This document shows positions 21,007 to 34,756 of a DNA stretch of 64,000 bases, piece by piece (position 1 is the first letter of the stretch; the number at the start of each line of letters is the position of its first letter). This DNA is from Pseudomonadota bacterium (lineage in GTDB: Bacteria; Pseudomonadota; Gammaproteobacteria; Burkholderiales; Burkholderiaceae_F): NCBI GenBank assembly GCA_021838715.1, contig JAKCCX010000004.1, positions 16,396 through 80,395 on the forward strand, read 5' to 3'. The position numbers and the translations under genes are program-made. The notes below the pieces were generated by a model that made no database searches, was not told where the DNA came from, and worked only from the letters and a program-made list of their open reading frames with translations.

Positions 21007-22350
21007 TCAGCGCGACTCCCGATTGCGCGAATCGGTGTCGTCGCTACGGCTGTTGGATTGCGGCTGACCGGCCGCGGCGCCGCCGTCGCCCCCCTGGGTG
21101 TCGCCTGCGGCGGCGGTCCCCGACGGCGCGGACGGCTCTTCCCCGGACGACTGCCGCAGCAGGCGGTCGAGCGGCAGATACAGCAGCGGTGCGCTGTTGC
21201 GGGTGTCGATCAGCACCTTGCTCGTATTGGCGAAGATGTCCCGCATGGCATCGATGTACATCCGCTCCCGCGTCACGCGCGGCGCCTTGACGTACGCGGC
21301 CAGGATCTGCCGGAACCGGGCGGCGTCGCCTTCCGCGGTGTCGACCACCCGGACTTCATAGCCTTCGGCCTCCTGCACCAGGCGGGCAGCATCGCCGCGG
21401 GCACGCGGCACCACGCTGTTGGCATAGGCCTCACCCTCATTGATCTGGCGATCCTTGTCCTGCACCGCCTTGGACGCATCGTCGAACGCCGACTGCACCG
21501 GATCGGGCGGCTGCGCGTTCTGGATCGCGACGGCGGTCACCAGCAGCCCCGTCTGGTAGCGATCGAGCATGTCCTGCAGTTCCTTGCGCGCCTCGGCGGC
21601 AATTTCCTCGCGGGAACCGAACAGCACCGCATCCATCGTCCGGCGGCCGACGACTTCGCGCATCGCCGACTCCGCGGCCTGTTTCACCACCGCACTCGGA
21701 TCGCCGTCGCGCGCATTCGGGGTGAAACGGCTGCCATAGACGTAATCGCGCGCGCCATCCGGCCCGCTCTTGACCCGGTACTGCACCTCGAACTGGAGAT
21801 CGACGATGTTCTCGTCGTCGGTGAGCATGAGCGCTTCCTTGAGGCGATCCTCGTCGCCATGCATGCCAATGTCGACCTTGCGCTGGGCATAGACGTCGAC
21901 CGTGTCGTTGGCCTGGATCGGCCAGGGCATGCGCCAGTGCAATCCCGGACCGACGGTCCCGACGAAGCGCCCGAAGGTGGAGACCACCGCCACCTGTCCG
22001 GCCTGGACCGTATAGATGCCCGTTCCCATCCAGATCAGGAACAGCGCCGCCGCGACGGCGCCGATGCCGAGCCACGCCTGACGCGGACTCGGGCCCTCTC
22101 CGCCGCCGGTGCCGGTGCCGCCGCCATTGCGATTCGCCCCCCCCGGGTTCCCGCTGAACAAGCCGGAAAGGCGGCGATTGAAGTCGCGCCACAGCTCGTC
22201 GAGATCGGGAGGGCCGTCGGGATTCTTGCCGGGATCGTTCCAGGACAGGAAGCGCCCCCGCTCCGCCGGACTCCGTGCACCGCACACGACGGACCACCCC
22301 CGATCCGGCAACGGACTAGGCGGCATCGGGGAATGCGTCGGGTGCGTCAT
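21007..22350 (-). CDS. hflK: FtsH protease activity modulator HflK (start uncertain)
   Basis: SWNDPGKNPDGPPDLDELWRDFNRRL...GTGIYTVQAGQVAVVSTFGRFVGTVGPGLHWRMPWPI. Confidence 0.93.
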   Translation of the reverse strand: MTHPTHSPMPPSPLPDRGWSVVCGARSPAERGRFLSWNDPGKNPDGPPDLDELWRDFNRRLSGLFSGNPGGANRNGGGTGTGGGEGPSPRQAWLGIGAVAAALFLIWMGTGIYTVQAGQVAVVSTFGRFVGTVGPGLHWRMPWPIQANDTVDVYAQRKVDIGMHGDEDRLKEALMLTDDENIVDLQFEVQYRVKSGPDGARDYVYGSRFTPNARDGDPSAVVKQAAESAMREVVGRRTMDAVLFGSREEIAAEARKELQDMLDRYQTGLLVTAVAIQNAQPPDPVQSAFDDASKAVQDKDRQINEGEAYANSVVPRARGDAARLVQEAEGYEVRVVDTAEGDAARFRQILAAYVKAPRVTRERMYIDAMRDIFANTSKVLIDTRNSAPLLYLPLDRLLRQSSGEEPSAPSGTAAAGDTQGGDGGAAAGQPQSNSRSDDTDSRNRESR

Positions 22351-23482
22351 GAAAGGAATATGGGGTCGTCTCGGCTGGATCGGAAATGCGAGCGGTCCGG
22401 ACGGCTTCCTCCTCCATCCGCTCCGCGATCGCCTCGCGCAGAAGACCGAGGCCATCGCCGGTCCGCGCGCTCAGCCAAACCGCGCCGATCCTACCACAGG
22501 CATCGCGATCCACCCCGGCTGCGCGGTCGACGCGATCGATCTTGTTGTGCACGATCAGCCGCGGCACCGCGTCCGCGCCGATCTCCGCCAGCACCTCGTC
22601 GACGTTGCGCATCTGGTCGGCCCGCGCCGGGCCGGCCGCATCGACGACGTGGAGCAGCAGGTCGGCATGCACCGCCTCATCGAGCGTGGCGCGGAACGCG
22701 GCGACCAGGGTGTGCGGCAGTGCGCGCACGAAGCCCACCGTGTCCGAGAGCACGATCGATTTCCCCTCGGCGATATGGCAGCGGCGCGACGTGGTGTCGA
22801 GGGTTGCGAACAGCTGGTCGGCACAATAGGCGCGCGCCTGCGTGAGGGCGTTGAAAAGCGTCGACTTGCCGGCGTTGGTGTAGCCGACCAGCGACACGCG
22901 GAACACGCCGCCGCGTTCGCGCGCACGGCGCTGGGTGCCGCGCTGGCGCTCGAGCGTGCGCAGCTTGTCGCGCAACTGCTTCACACGCACGCCGATCATG
23001 CGGCGATCGAGTTCGATCTGCTTCTCGCCGGGCCCGCCGCGCAGGCCGATCCCGCCGCGTTGCCGCTCGAGGTGGGTCCAGCCGCGCACGAGGCGCGTCG
23101 ACAGGTATTCGAGCTGCGCCAGTTCGACCTGCAGCTTCCCTTCGCGGCTTTGCGCACGCCGCGCGAAGATGTCGAGAATGAGGCCGGTACGATCGAGCAC
23201 GGCGACGCCGAGTTCGCGTTCGAGGTTGCGCTGCTGCACCGGCGAGAGTTGCGCATCGATCAGCACCGCGTCGACCGGCCCGACCGCGGCGATTTCGTCG
23301 CGCAGGGCGTCGACCTTGCCCGAACCGAGGTAATACGCGGGATCCGGACGGTCGCGGCGCGCCCGCATGGTTCCCGCCACGGTCATGCCGCTGCTTTCGG
23401 TCAACAGGCCAAACTCTTCGAGCGCATCGTCATCGCACGCTGCGCCCTGCAAGGCCACCTGCACGAGAAACGCCCGGGGCAT
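22316..23482 (-). CDS. hflX: GTPase HflX
   Basis: GGPGEKQIELDRR, VSLVGYTNAGKSTLFNALT. Confidence 0.96.
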   Translation of the reverse strand: MPRAFLVQVALQGAACDDDALEEFGLLTESSGMTVAGTMRARRDRPDPAYYLGSGKVDALRDEIAAVGPVDAVLIDAQLSPVQQRNLERELGVAVLDRTGLILDIFARRAQSREGKLQVELAQLEYLSTRLVRGWTHLERQRGGIGLRGGPGEKQIELDRRMIGVRVKQLRDKLRTLERQRGTQRRARERGGVFRVSLVGYTNAGKSTLFNALTQARAYCADQLFATLDTTSRRCHIAEGKSIVLSDTVGFVRALPHTLVAAFRATLDEAVHADLLLHVVDAAGPARADQMRNVDEVLAEIGADAVPRLIVHNKIDRVDRAAGVDRDACGRIGAVWLSARTGDGLGLLREAIAERMEEEAVRTARISDPAETTPYSFHDAPDAFPDAA

Positions 23483-23514
23483 GGCCGGCCCCGCGCCGGA
23501 AGAGGAACCGGTAC

Positions 23515-23748
23515 TCAGGCGTCGGACTCCGTATTGAGATTCACCGGGCGCGCCGGGACCACGGTGGACACCGCATGCTTGTAGACCATCTGCGTGACGG
23601 TATTGCGCAGCAGAACCACGTATTGATCGAAGGATTCGATCTGCCCCTGCAACTTGATTCCGTTGACGAGGTAAATCGACACCGGCACGTGTTCCTTGCG
23701 CAGCGCGTTCAGGAACGGGTCTTGTAGTAGTTGCCCTTTACTGCTCAT
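23515..23748 (-). CDS. hfq: RNA chaperone Hfq
   Basis: [65 protein letters not shown]. Confidence 0.99.
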   Translation of the reverse strand: MSSKGQLLQDPFLNALRKEHVPVSIYLVNGIKLQGQIESFDQYVVLLRNTVTQMVYKHAVSTVVPARPVNLNTESDA

Positions 23749-23939
23749 GTTGACTCCCGTCGGGTGGAGATCTTCGATGACGGAGTGTACTCGCACCGAG
23801 GTGCGGACACTTGCAGCACCTTAAGGAATGTACTGGAAAACCGCATGTGGTGCCAGGATAGGCCGGCCGGCGGACCGATCGCTCGGCATGTTCCGCCGCA
23901 CCGACATTGCTCCGATTGCACGCAGTGAGGTCCGCCGCC

Positions 23940-25358
23940 CTACTCGCTCCGTACATACGGGTTGCGATTCGAGCGGAACTCGATCCGCAACGGCGTGCCC
24001 TGCAGATCGAATTCCTTGCGAAACCAGCCCTCGAGGTAACGCCGGTAGCTTTCCTGCACCCGGGACAAGGCATTGCCGTGAATCAGGATCAACGGGGGAT
24101 TGGTCCCCCCCTGATGCGCGTAGCGCATCTTCGGTCGCGAGTAGCCCGAACGAGCGGGCTCCTGCCGGGTCACGGCCGCCTGCAGCGCCCGCGTCAGCTT
24201 CGGCGTCGACAACTTGGCGAACGCGGCACGCTGGGCGCGGACCACCGATTTCATCAGCGCCCCCAGGCCCCGGCCCCGCAATGCCGAGATCTCATGCACC
24301 GACGCCCAATCGAGAAAATGGAGCTTGCGCGTCATTTCGCGATGGATGCGCTCCCGCTGATAGGCATCGAGATCGTCCCACTTGTTGATCGCGATCACCA
24401 GGGCGCGCCCGCGATCGAGGATGTACCCCGCGATATGCGCGTCCTGCTCGGCGATCTCGGACGCGGCATCGAGCACCAGCACCGCGACGTTGGCCTGGTC
24501 GATGGCCTGCAGGGTCTTCACGACCGAGAATTTCTCGATCGACTCGAAGACCTTGCCCTTGCGGCGCAGGCCCGCCGTGTCGATGAGCACGAACGGCTCA
24601 CCGCCGTATTCGAATTCGACCTCGATCGCGTCGCGCGTCGTCCCCGGGGCATCGAACGCGATCATCCGCTGTTCGCCCAGAAGCGCGTTGATCAGCGTCG
24701 ACTTGCCGACGTTGGGGCGGCCCACCACGGCGACGCGGGTGCGTCCGCCGGGGCCGTGCGATGCACCCGCTTCCGCCGCAGATGCAGTCGCATCGGGCTC
24801 GGCGCCTTCCTCCGCCTCGCCCGGACGGACAGCATCGCCCTCCCCGGCTTCGGGTTCGGCGGCGGCGCGCACATAGGGACCCAGCGCATCGTCGAGCAAG
24901 GCGGCGATGCCGTCGCCGTGCGCGGCCGAGATCCGGTACGGGTCGCCCAGCCCCAGTTCGAAGAATTCGGCAACCGCGGTTTCCGGCAACCCCTCCGCCT
25001 TGTTGACCGCAAGCAGGATGCGCCGCCCGCTCGTACGCAGGCGATCGGCGATGCGCCGGTCATGGGGGGTCAGGCCGCTGCGCGCATCGAGCACGAAGAG
25101 CAGGACGTCGCTTTCCGCGATCGCCTGCTCGGCCTGGCGGTTGACGGCGTCCTGGATGCCGCCCCGGTCCGAGGGATCGAACCCGCCGGTATCGATGACG
25201 ATGCTCGGCACCGGTCCCACACGGCCCTCGCCGTACTGGCGGTCGCGCGTAAGCCCCGGCATGTCGGCGACCAGCGCCGCCCGCGAGCGGGTGAGGCGGT
25301 TGAAGAGGGTCGATTTGCCGACGTTGGGGCGGCCGACCAGGGTAACCACAGGTTTCAT
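23940..25358 (-). CDS. der: Ribosome biogenesis GTPase Der (EngA)
   Basis: Two GTPase domains: [19 protein letters not shown] and [19 protein letters not shown]. Confidence 0.98.
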   Translation of the reverse strand: MKPVVTLVGRPNVGKSTLFNRLTRSRAALVADMPGLTRDRQYGEGRVGPVPSIVIDTGGFDPSDRGGIQDAVNRQAEQAIAESDVLLFVLDARSGLTPHDRRIADRLRTSGRRILLAVNKAEGLPETAVAEFFELGLGDPYRISAAHGDGIAALLDDALGPYVRAAAEPEAGEGDAVRPGEAEEGAEPDATASAAEAGASHGPGGRTRVAVVGRPNVGKSTLINALLGEQRMIAFDAPGTTRDAIEVEFEYGGEPFVLIDTAGLRRKGKVFESIEKFSVVKTLQAIDQANVAVLVLDAASEIAEQDAHIAGYILDRGRALVIAINKWDDLDAYQRERIHREMTRKLHFLDWASVHEISALRGRGLGALMKSVVRAQRAAFAKLSTPKLTRALQAAVTRQEPARSGYSRPKMRYAHQGGTNPPLILIHGNALSRVQESYRRYLEGWFRKEFDLQGTPLRIEFRSNRNPYVRSE

Positions 25359-25415
25359 ATCGTCGCGCCTCTCCCCCGCACCCCGCCCCCTCTCGTGCCG
25401 GGATCGGGAAGAAAC

Positions 25416-26570
25416 TCAGCGAGGGTTCAAAAGGGAAAGTTTTCCGGCCACCGTCTGGATGATGATGCCGTCGTTCCAGATCTGCGGGGTGCTGGCGAGC
25501 GGCGAACCGGCATCGAAGCGCCCGACGATCCGGCCGTCATCGAGACGCAGGAAATGCACCTCGCCGGCAAAATCGCCGACCGCCGCCCAGTGCCCGACGA
25601 TCGCCGGCGTCGTGAGTCCGCGATACGACAGCGTACCGTTATGCCAGATTCCTGCGCCGGCATCCCGGGAAAATGCGTCGACGTCGCCGTTCTCCCGCAC
25701 GCCGATCACCATGTCCGCATCCATCGCGACCCCGGCGCCGGCATCGTAATTCCGCGCCCAGCGCAACTCGCCGGTATAGGTGTCGAAACAGCTGATCCGG
25801 CCCTGATACGACTCGGCGCAGGCATCGGCGCCGTCGACCCCCGGCATGCCCAATACGTCGTTCAGGCGCTCGACCTCCGTCACCCCTTTGGGCTCGGACA
25901 CCGCGGCCTCCCAGCGCGGCGCGCCGTTGGCGAGCGCGACCGCGACCAGTTGCCCGCGCGGAAAACCGATGACCGCGAGGTCTCCCGACAACGCGATCTC
26001 CGATTCCCCCCGCAGCGACAGCGGCGGCGGCGTCTTGCGGAACGACCAGAGCCGGTTGCCGCTGTCCTCGTCATAGGCCGAGACGCGCTGATCGATGGTG
26101 CGAACGACGACCATCGAGTGCGCGACCAGGGGCGGTGTCACCGCGACGCTGGTCGCGTCGTCCGACTTCCACCGGAACTTCCCGGCCGCGTCGTAGAGGC
26201 GCAAGCCGCCGCGTTGCACGACCACCGCTTCGCTGATGCCGTCGCAGCCGACCCCGGCCGCGATGCCGCCCGGAACCCGCACGCGCCAGACCGTCTTGCC
26301 GGTCGTAGGGTCGACGCGCACCAGATCCCCGTCCGCCGAGGCGGCATAGACCGACTGCGCCAACACGCACGGACGTAGATAGGCGGCGCCGGCACTGCCG
26401 ACGTCGACCGTCCAGGTCTGGTGAATCGCGATCGGATGGGCAATCGCGATGAGCTTCGCCGGCTTCGGGCCTTTGTCCGAGGAGCAGGCCGCCAGCGCCA
26501 GCGCGCCGAGCAGAAGACCGGCGAGGCGCGCCCCCCGCGCCACCGCGTCAACCGGCCGCCGGGATCGCAT
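25416..26570 (-). CDS. bamB: Outer membrane protein assembly factor BamB
   Basis: Lipobox LAAC, PQQ-like beta-propeller repeats, position between der and yfgM/hisS. Confidence 0.94.
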   Translation of the reverse strand: MRSRRPVDAVARGARLAGLLLGALALAACSSDKGPKPAKLIAIAHPIAIHQTWTVDVGSAGAAYLRPCVLAQSVYAASADGDLVRVDPTTGKTVWRVRVPGGIAAGVGCDGISEAVVVQRGGLRLYDAAGKFRWKSDDATSVAVTPPLVAHSMVVVRTIDQRVSAYDEDSGNRLWSFRKTPPPLSLRGESEIALSGDLAVIGFPRGQLVAVALANGAPRWEAAVSEPKGVTEVERLNDVLGMPGVDGADACAESYQGRISCFDTYTGELRWARNYDAGAGVAMDADMVIGVRENGDVDAFSRDAGAGIWHNGTLSYRGLTTPAIVGHWAAVGDFAGEVHFLRLDDGRIVGRFDAGSPLASTPQIWNDGIIIQTVAGKLSLLNPR

Positions 26571-27185
26571 CGAGCTTCGCCTGAATCAGCGACCGCAACG
26601 GATTCTGCGACCCCGCTGCGAGCAGGGCCTCCTGATACGCGGTGCGCGCCGCCGTCGGCTTCCCTTGTGCAAACAGGATGTCGCCGCGACGGTCGGCATA
26701 GTCCGCCTCGAATCCCGGAGGCGGCGACTGCAGCAGCGCCAAGGCGGCATCGTAGGACTTCTGGTCGAGCAGTACGCCGGCCAGCCGCACGCGGGCCACC
26801 GCCGCCAGTTCCGGGAACTGCGATTTGCCCGCGACCCATTGCAGCTGCGCCTTGGCAGAGGTGAAGTCGCCGACGGTCAGATTGGCCTTCGCCTGCTGCA
26901 GCGCGGCCAGCGCCGCATAGATGCTGCCGCCCTGGCGCTGCACCAGCGACCCGGCGATGTCGCGGGCGCGGGTGGCGTCATCGCGCGCAACCGCCGCCTC
27001 GTACTGGTCGTAGAGCGCGCTGGCCGCCTCGGCACCATGCTGCGTGTACCAGCGCCAGCCCCAGTTGCCGGCGGCGATCAGCGCCGCCGCCAGCAGCACG
27101 CCAACCAGCCAGTTGCCGTACTTATCGAACCAGTCCTTGATCTCGTTGATGTTCTCGGTTTCTTCCAGCGTCAGCGCCATATCCG

Positions 27186-27189
<4 letters not shown>
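26548..27189 (-). CDS. YfgM-family tetratricopeptide protein (ancillary SecYEG/UPF0070)
   Basis: [52 protein letters not shown] overlap with hisS stop. Confidence 0.9.
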
Positions 27190-28508
<1,319 letters not shown>

Positions 28509-28511
28509 GTG

Positions 28512-29783
28512 TTATGCGTAGTGCGTACGGATGTATTCGTCGACCAATGCGTGGAACTGCTCCGCAATGTCGTCGCCCTTGAGCGTCATGGCGTGCTTGC
28601 CGTCGATATACACCGGCGCGACCGGCGACTCGCCGGTGCCGGGCAGGCTGATGCCGATGTCGGCGTGCCGGCTTTCCCCCGGACCGTTGACCACGCAGCC
28701 CATCACCGCGACGTTCATCCGCTCGACCCCCGGATATTGCGCACGCCACACCGGCATCTGTGCGCGCAGGTAATCCTGGATCTTCTCCGCCAGTTCCTGG
28801 AACACCGTGCTCGTCGTGCGGCCGCAGCCCGGACAGGCCGTGACCATCGGGGCGAAGGCGCGCAGGCCCAACGACTGCAGGATCTCCTGGGCGACGATCA
28901 CTTCGCGCGTGCGCGATTCCCCGGGCTGCGGCGTGAGCGACACCCGGATGGTGTCGCCGATCCCCTCCAGCAGCAGCGGCGCCAGGGCTGCGGTCGATGC
29001 CACGATGCCCTTGCTGCCCAGCCCCGCCTCGGTCAGCCCGAGGTGCAGCGGATGATCGCAGCGGGACGCGAGCTCGCGATAGACCGCGATCAACTCCTGG
29101 ACCACGCTCACCTTCGCCGAAAGGCAGATGCGATCCGGAGACAATCCCAGCGCCACCGCACGCTGCGCGCTCTCGACCGCCGAGCGCACCAGCGCCTCGC
29201 GCACGATGGTCCCGGTGTCGCGCGGCTGCTCCGCCGCCGCGTTCTCGTCCATCAGCCGGGCGAGCAGATCCTGGTCGAGGCTGCCCCAATTGACGCCGAT
29301 CCGCACCGGCTTGTCATGGCGGCACGCCATTTCGATCAGGCTGGCGAAGTTGTCTTCGCGGCGGGCACCGGTGCCGACGTTACCGGGATTGATCCGGTAC
29401 TTGGACAGCGCCTGGCCGCATTCCGGCACCTGCGCGAGCAGGCGATGGCCGTTGAAATGGAAATCGCCGATGAGCGGCACGGCGCAGCCTGCCGCATCGA
29501 GCCGCTCGCGGATCGCCGGCACCGCCCGCGCCGCCTCGACGGTATTGACGGTCACGCGCACCAGTTCGGACCCGGCATCGGCCAACTCGCGCACCTGGGC
29601 CACGGTCCCGGCGACGTCGGCGGTATCGGTATTGGTCATCGACTGCACGACGACCGGGGCAGCGCCGCCCACGACCACCCGGTGCGCACCCCAGCGCACC
29701 TCGACGGCACGCGTCGGACGGCGCGATGCCGGAACCTCGGGCGCAGGCGGGTTCTGTTCGGGAAGAATGGGAATCACGGACAC
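28512..29783 (-). CDS. ispG: (E)-4-hydroxy-3-methylbut-2-enyl-diphosphate synthase
   Basis: [14 protein letters not shown]...YRINPGNVG...[10 protein letters not shown]...CVVNGPGE. Confidence 0.97.
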   Translation of the reverse strand: MSVIPILPEQNPPAPEVPASRRPTRAVEVRWGAHRVVVGGAAPVVVQSMTNTDTADVAGTVAQVRELADAGSELVRVTVNTVEAARAVPAIRERLDAAGCAVPLIGDFHFNGHRLLAQVPECGQALSKYRINPGNVGTGARREDNFASLIEMACRHDKPVRIGVNWGSLDQDLLARLMDENAAAEQPRDTGTIVREALVRSAVESAQRAVALGLSPDRICLSAKVSVVQELIAVYRELASRCDHPLHLGLTEAGLGSKGIVASTAALAPLLLEGIGDTIRVSLTPQPGESRTREVIVAQEILQSLGLRAFAPMVTACPGCGRTTSTVFQELAEKIQDYLRAQMPVWRAQYPGVERMNVAVMGCVVNGPGESRHADIGISLPGTGESPVAPVYIDGKHAMTLKGDDIAEQFHALVDEYIRTHYA

Positions 29784-29787
29784 GAGT

Positions 29788-30879
29788 TCACTCCAAAGTC
29801 AGACGGGCCACGTCGGTCTCACCGGCATGGGCCCGCAGATCCACCGCATGACCGCGGAATTCCGCCACCACCGCCGACGCCTTGCCGACGATGAGATGCA
29901 GCGGCGCGGTGCCGCTGACGGTCTGTACGCTGCCGCCGGGAACGATCTGCGACAACAAGGTCCGGCCGCTCGAATCGCTCACGTCGATCCACACGTTGGC
30001 CGTCGTCCGCAGGGTCAGCACGCCGGAATCCTGCCTCGCGGCCGCGGCGGCCGATGCCATCGCCGCGCCCGCCGCGCCGGCTGCCGCCGCGTTCGCGGAG
30101 GACGGCACGGCTGCGGGTGCCGATGCCGGGACCGGAGAAGCAAGCGGGGCCGCCGGGCGATCGACCCGCGCCGGCATCGGTTCGGCCGCAACCGGCGCGG
30201 CAGCGGTCGGGACGGGAGCCGGCGCCGTAGCCGCGGCCGGTGCGGGCGCTGCCGCGCCGACCGGCGACGGCGGCCGCGATGCCCCACCCGGAGGGTTCGC
30301 CCCGGAACGCGGCGAGACCCCGCCGGAAACCGACGGGGTCCCGGTCGCATGCCGGCCGTGGCCGCGCGGCAGGCGGCTCACGATGAAAACCGCAGCGAGC
30401 AGTACGACCAAGGCCACGATTGCGACGGCGACGCGCTTCGTCCCGGAGGCGCGTCGTCCCGCCGACGCCACTACGGCCCGCGTCACCCGCACGCGCTCGG
30501 GCTGCGTCGCGGCGGCCTCGGCGGCCGCAGCCGCGGCTGCGGCCTGAACCTTGCGGTCGAAATCGGCCAGCAACGGCGCGACGTCGATCCGCAGTTCCCG
30601 TCCGCAACCCCGCAGGTAGCCGCGGATGTAGATCGGCTCGGGCAGCGCCGCGAAATCTTCGCGCTCCAGGGCATCGAGCTGGCGGGGGTGCAGATGCAGG
30701 CGGGCCGCCAATTCGGTCGCCGCCATGCCCGCCTCATTCCGCGCGCGCCGCAGCGCCGCACCGAAGCCGAGCGGAGCCTCGGCGCCATCGGGCGCAGGCG
30801 CCTCCGCGGGCGCCACGTGCTCGCCCTGCGGCATTGCCGCCGCATCCTGGTCGCGGATTTCCGTGGTTTCGTCAGTCAT
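29788..30879 (-). CDS. rodZ: RodZ-like cytoskeleton/HTH membrane protein
   Basis: N-terminal HTH_25 ([50 protein letters not shown]), TM helix, Ala/Pro linker, C-terminal DUF4115-like domain; between pilW and ispG. Confidence 0.88.
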   Translation of the reverse strand: MTDETTEIRDQDAAAMPQGEHVAPAEAPAPDGAEAPLGFGAALRRARNEAGMAATELAARLHLHPRQLDALEREDFAALPEPIYIRGYLRGCGRELRIDVAPLLADFDRKVQAAAAAAAAEAAATQPERVRVTRAVVASAGRRASGTKRVAVAIVALVVLLAAVFIVSRLPRGHGRHATGTPSVSGGVSPRSGANPPGGASRPPSPVGAAAPAPAAATAPAPVPTAAAPVAAEPMPARVDRPAAPLASPVPASAPAAVPSSANAAAAGAAGAAMASAAAAARQDSGVLTLRTTANVWIDVSDSSGRTLLSQIVPGGSVQTVSGTAPLHLIVGKASAVVAEFRGHAVDLRAHAGETDVARLTLE

Positions 30880-31708
30880 CGAAACGCCCGTGGTGCAGCG
30901 CATCCGCCTGCGGCGAGTTCGGGAATTTGCCCAGCAACTCGTCCTCGTCGTGGTGCTCGGTCGTCGGATCGTGCTGCGCCCGCGCGAGGCGCGCACCCAG
31001 CCACAGCGTCTCGGGATTGGGAGGCACGGACCGGACCAGGAGGTCGTAGTAGAACTGAGCCCGCCCCAACCGTCCTTCCTTCAGATACATCTGCGAAAGC
31101 TGGTACTTGGCGACCGGGTCGGTCGCGTCATACCGCAACGCGCGCAGAAAATATTGCTCGGCGCGGGCGTTGTCGTGTACCTGCAGCAGGCAGATGCCGG
31201 CGTTCTGCAGCGCGCGCGCCGGCGTCTCATACAAGCGATTCGCGACCGCCTTGTCGAACCAGGCGATCGAGTCCTTGACGCGCCCCGTTCGACACAGGAA
31301 CCAGCCGTAGTTGTTCTGGAGATCGGGGCTCTTGGGATCGAGTTCCAACGCGCGCTGGAACTCCTCGTCCGCGGTGTCGATCTGGCCCAGATTCATGAGG
31401 ATCAGCCCATAGAGGCCGTGGGCGGCGGCGAGATCGGGGTCGACCGCGATTGCCCGGCGCACGTCGTGAAGAGCAACCGGAATCTGCCCGTCGCGGTAAT
31501 AGCCGGTTGCCAGTTGCAGGCGCGCCAGGGCGCGCTGCTTGGCGTCGCCCTCGATCGCGCCGGGGACCGGCGCCTTGCTGATCTGCACACCGTCGGCAGT
31601 GGTGGTCACCGTCTCGCAGCCGCCGAGCGCCAGCGCCGCCGCGAATGCAAGCGCGCCCGCCAGGGCTGCGCGCGTGCGCAGACTTGCCCCGATCGCTCCC
31701 ATCTTCAT
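30872..31708 (-). CDS. pilW: Type IV pilus biogenesis/stability protein PilW (TPR lipoprotein)
   Basis: LGGC lipobox, TPR repeats, between rlmN and rodZ. Confidence 0.88.
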   Translation of the reverse strand: MKMGAIGASLRTRAALAGALAFAAALALGGCETVTTTADGVQISKAPVPGAIEGDAKQRALARLQLATGYYRDGQIPVALHDVRRAIAVDPDLAAAHGLYGLILMNLGQIDTADEEFQRALELDPKSPDLQNNYGWFLCRTGRVKDSIAWFDKAVANRLYETPARALQNAGICLLQVHDNARAEQYFLRALRYDATDPVAKYQLSQMYLKEGRLGRAQFYYDLLVRSVPPNPETLWLGARLARAQHDPTTEHHDEDELLGKFPNSPQADALHHGRFDD

Positions 31709-32826
31709 GCCGTGCCCTCCATCAAGACCGGCGTGCGGACCCGTGCCACGAGCCGGGTGCGATCGCGCACCTGCCCGGCCAACTGTCCGCAGGCGGCATC
31801 GATATCGTCGCCGCGCGTACGCCGCACCGTCGTCACGATCCCTCCCTCCTGCAGGATTTCCGCAAACGCCCGCACCCGCTGCGGGTCGGGACGCTGGAAT
31901 GCGGACATCGCCGTGGGATTGAAGGGAATGAGATTGAACTTGCAGGGCAGACCGTCGACCCGCCGCAGCAGCTCGCGCGCCTGGTCTTCGGCGTCATTGA
32001 CGCCCGCGAGCAGGATGTACTCGAACGTGATGAAGTCGCGCGGCGCATGCGCGAGGTACCGCCGGCATGCCGCCAGAAGTTCGGCGATCGGATATTTCCG
32101 GTTCAGGGGAACGAGTTCGTCGCGCAGCGCATCGTCGGGGGCGTGCAGCGAGACCGCCAGCGCGACCGGACAATCCTGCGCGAGGCGATCGATCATCGGC
32201 ACCATGCCCGACGTCGACAGCGTGACGCGGCGACGCGACAGGCCGTAGGCATCGTCGTCGAGCATCAGGCGCAGCGCCGGCAGGACCGCGTCATAGTTCT
32301 GCAGCGGCTCGCCCATGCCCATCAGGACGACGTTGCTGATGACCCGGTCGCCGTCGCCCGGCGTTCCGGACTCCGCCGCCGGCCGCAGCATCCGTTCCGC
32401 CATCCACAACTGCCCGATGATCTCCGCCGTCGTGAGATTGCGCGAAAAGCCCTGGGCCCCGGTGGCGCAGAAGCGGCACCCGACCGCACAGCCGGCCTGG
32501 GTCGAAATGCAGAGCGTGGCGCGATCGGCCTCGGGGATGTAGACGGTCTCCACCGCCTCGCCGCCGCCGACGTCGAGCAGCCACTTGCGTGTGCCGTCGC
32601 CCGATGCGCCGTCCCGCAGAATGGGCGCGGATTCGATCACAGCCCGCGTCGCGAGCGTCTCCCGCAGGCTGCGCGCGACATCGGTCATCGCGGCAAAGTC
32701 GGCTGCGCCGCGCTTGTGGATCCAGCGCAGCAGCTGGCGCGCGCGGAACGGCTTCTCCCCCAGCGACTGCACCCACGCAGTCAGGCCGTCGCGATCGAAA
32801 TCGAGGAGGTTGGCTGCGTGGTCCAT
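31705..32826 (-). CDS. rlmN: 23S rRNA (adenine2503-C2)/tRNA methyltransferase RlmN
   Basis: Radical [30 protein letters not shown]. Confidence 0.97.
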   Translation of the reverse strand: MDHAANLLDFDRDGLTAWVQSLGEKPFRARQLLRWIHKRGAADFAAMTDVARSLRETLATRAVIESAPILRDGASGDGTRKWLLDVGGGEAVETVYIPEADRATLCISTQAGCAVGCRFCATGAQGFSRNLTTAEIIGQLWMAERMLRPAAESGTPGDGDRVISNVVLMGMGEPLQNYDAVLPALRLMLDDDAYGLSRRRVTLSTSGMVPMIDRLAQDCPVALAVSLHAPDDALRDELVPLNRKYPIAELLAACRRYLAHAPRDFITFEYILLAGVNDAEDQARELLRRVDGLPCKFNLIPFNPTAMSAFQRPDPQRVRAFAEILQEGGIVTTVRRTRGDDIDAACGQLAGQVRDRTRLVARVRTPVLMEGTA

Positions 32827-32887
32827 GGGTCTCTCGATCGGGGGCCGGAATCCCCGCCGGCGACGGCGCGCCGGCAGGGAAACGCGA

Positions 32888-33313
32888 TCAGCGTACGTGG
32901 ATGTCCAGCGTGGAGAAGAAGAACGCCACCTCCACCGCCGCGGTCTCCGCACTGTCGGAACCATGCACGGCGTTGGCGTCGATGCTGTCGGCGAAGTCGG
33001 CGCGGATCGTACCCGGCGCGGCCTTCTTCGGATCGGTCGCACCCATCAGTTCGCGATTGCGCGCGATTGCGTTCTCACCGCGCAGCGCCTGCACGAACAC
33101 CGGCCCCGAGATCATGAAGTCGACGAGGTCGCCGAAAAACGGACGCTCGCGGTGCACCGCATAGAAGGCCTCGGCCTGCCGGCGGGAGAGATGCATCATG
33201 CGCGCGGCGACGATCTCCAGGCCGGCACCCTCGAAGCGCGAGAGGATCTGGCCGATCGCGTTCTTGCGAACCGCGTCGGGTTTGAGAATGGAAAGGGTGG
33301 TTTCGATGGCCAT
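32888..33313 (-). CDS. ndk: Nucleoside diphosphate kinase
   Basis: [36 protein letters not shown]...NAVHGSDS. Confidence 0.98.
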   Translation of the reverse strand: MAIETTLSILKPDAVRKNAIGQILSRFEGAGLEIVAARMMHLSRRQAEAFYAVHRERPFFGDLVDFMISGPVFVQALRGENAIARNRELMGATDPKKAAPGTIRADFADSIDANAVHGSDSAETAAVEVAFFFSTLDIHVR

Positions 33314-33370
33314 TGCAAAAATCGTATGAAAAAAGAAACAGTTGGCGAACTTATTGAACCCGTGATGATA

Positions 33371-34756
33371 TCACGCGGGGGGTTCCAGTACGGCGATTGA
33401 TTCGACGTGGGAGGTGTGCGGAAACATGTTCACCACCCCCGCCGCGCGCACCGTCCATTTCGCCTCATGGACCAGCCAGGCGCAATCGCGCGCGAGCGTG
33501 GCGGGATTGCACGAAACGTACACCACCCGCCGCGGCGGCGCGGCGTCCAGGCCGAACGACTGCACCACCGCCAGCGCCCCTTCGCGCGGCGGGTCGACCA
33601 GGACGCGATCGATCCGGCCGCCGAGGCCGGCGCGCAGGCCCTCCCAATCGGCCGCGGTCCACTCGAACAGGTTGCGCGCCGCGAAGTCCACCCGGCCGGC
33701 GAATCCGGCCGCCGCCGCGGCGGCTTCCGCCCGGCGCAGCAGCGCGGCGCTACCTTCCAGGCCCCGCACACGCCCCGCCCGCGTCGCCAGCGGCAGGGTG
33801 AAATTCCCCAGGCCGCAGAAGAAATCCGCGATCACGTCCTGCGGGCCGGGATCGAGCAGCGCAAGCGCCCGTCGGACCAGGACCTCGTTGATCGCGTGGT
33901 TGACCTGCGTGAAATCGGTCGGCCGGAACGGAATCTCGACGCCGAACTCCGGCAGCCGCAAGGGTAGCGCGCCGTCGCCGCGTGCCGGCGGATCCATCGG
34001 TTCGGCCGTATCCGGGCCGGCCGGCTGCAGCCAGAAACCGACGCCCTGGCCACGCTCGAAGGCGCGCAGGCGGTCGCGATCGGCATCGGACAGCGGCGCG
34101 AGAATTCGCAGCACCAGCACCGTGATGGGCGGTCCGGAACCGGCCTGGGCGATCGCCACCTCGATCTGCGGCAGACGGTCGCGGATCGACAACCCGCTCA
34201 CCAGTTCGCGCAGCGGATCGATGAGATGGGCCACCGGCTCGCCCAGCACCGGGCAGGCGTGCATGTCGGCGACATAGCTGCTGTTGCGCTCGCGGAATCC
34301 GACCAGCGCCCCGCCCTTGCCCGGCACGAAGCGCACCGACAGGCGGGCGCGGTGGCGATAGTTCCAGACCGGCCCGACCACCGGCCGCAGCACGGTCTCC
34401 GGACGCAGCCTGCCGATGTGCCACAGCGTTTCCTCGAGCACCCGCTGCTTGATCGAGACCTGCGCACGCGCGTCGAGGTGCTGCATCGAACAGCCGCCGC
34501 ACTTGCCGGCATCGAGGCCGAAGTGCGGGCAGCGCGGCGTCACCCGCAACGGGCTGGCCGCGAGTACCGCCGTCACCCGGCCGGTGTCGAACCGCGCCTT
34601 GGCGCGCAGCCGCGCCCACTGCACGCGCTCGCCGGGCAAGGCGCCTTCGATGAACGCCACCTTGCCATCATCGAGGCGGGCGACGCCGCGCCCCTCCAGG
34701 TCGAGCGACTCGATGCGGGCGACCTCGCGCTCCGCCTCCTCCACATCACGCTTCAT
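33371..34756 (-). CDS. rlmD: 23S rRNA (uracil1939-C5)-methyltransferase RlmD
   Basis: TRAM domain, CPHFGLDAGKCGGCSMQH Fe-S motif, DPPREGA, VSCNPATLARD. Confidence 0.95.
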   Translation of the reverse strand: MKRDVEEAEREVARIESLDLEGRGVARLDDGKVAFIEGALPGERVQWARLRAKARFDTGRVTAVLAASPLRVTPRCPHFGLDAGKCGGCSMQHLDARAQVSIKQRVLEETLWHIGRLRPETVLRPVVGPVWNYRHRARLSVRFVPGKGGALVGFRERNSSYVADMHACPVLGEPVAHLIDPLRELVSGLSIRDRLPQIEVAIAQAGSGPPITVLVLRILAPLSDADRDRLRAFERGQGVGFWLQPAGPDTAEPMDPPARGDGALPLRLPEFGVEIPFRPTDFTQVNHAINEVLVRRALALLDPGPQDVIADFFCGLGNFTLPLATRAGRVRGLEGSAALLRRAEAAAAAAGFAGRVDFAARNLFEWTAADWEGLRAGLGGRIDRVLVDPPREGALAVVQSFGLDAAPPRRVVYVSCNPATLARDCAWLVHEAKWTVRAAGVVNMFPHTSHVESIAVLEPPA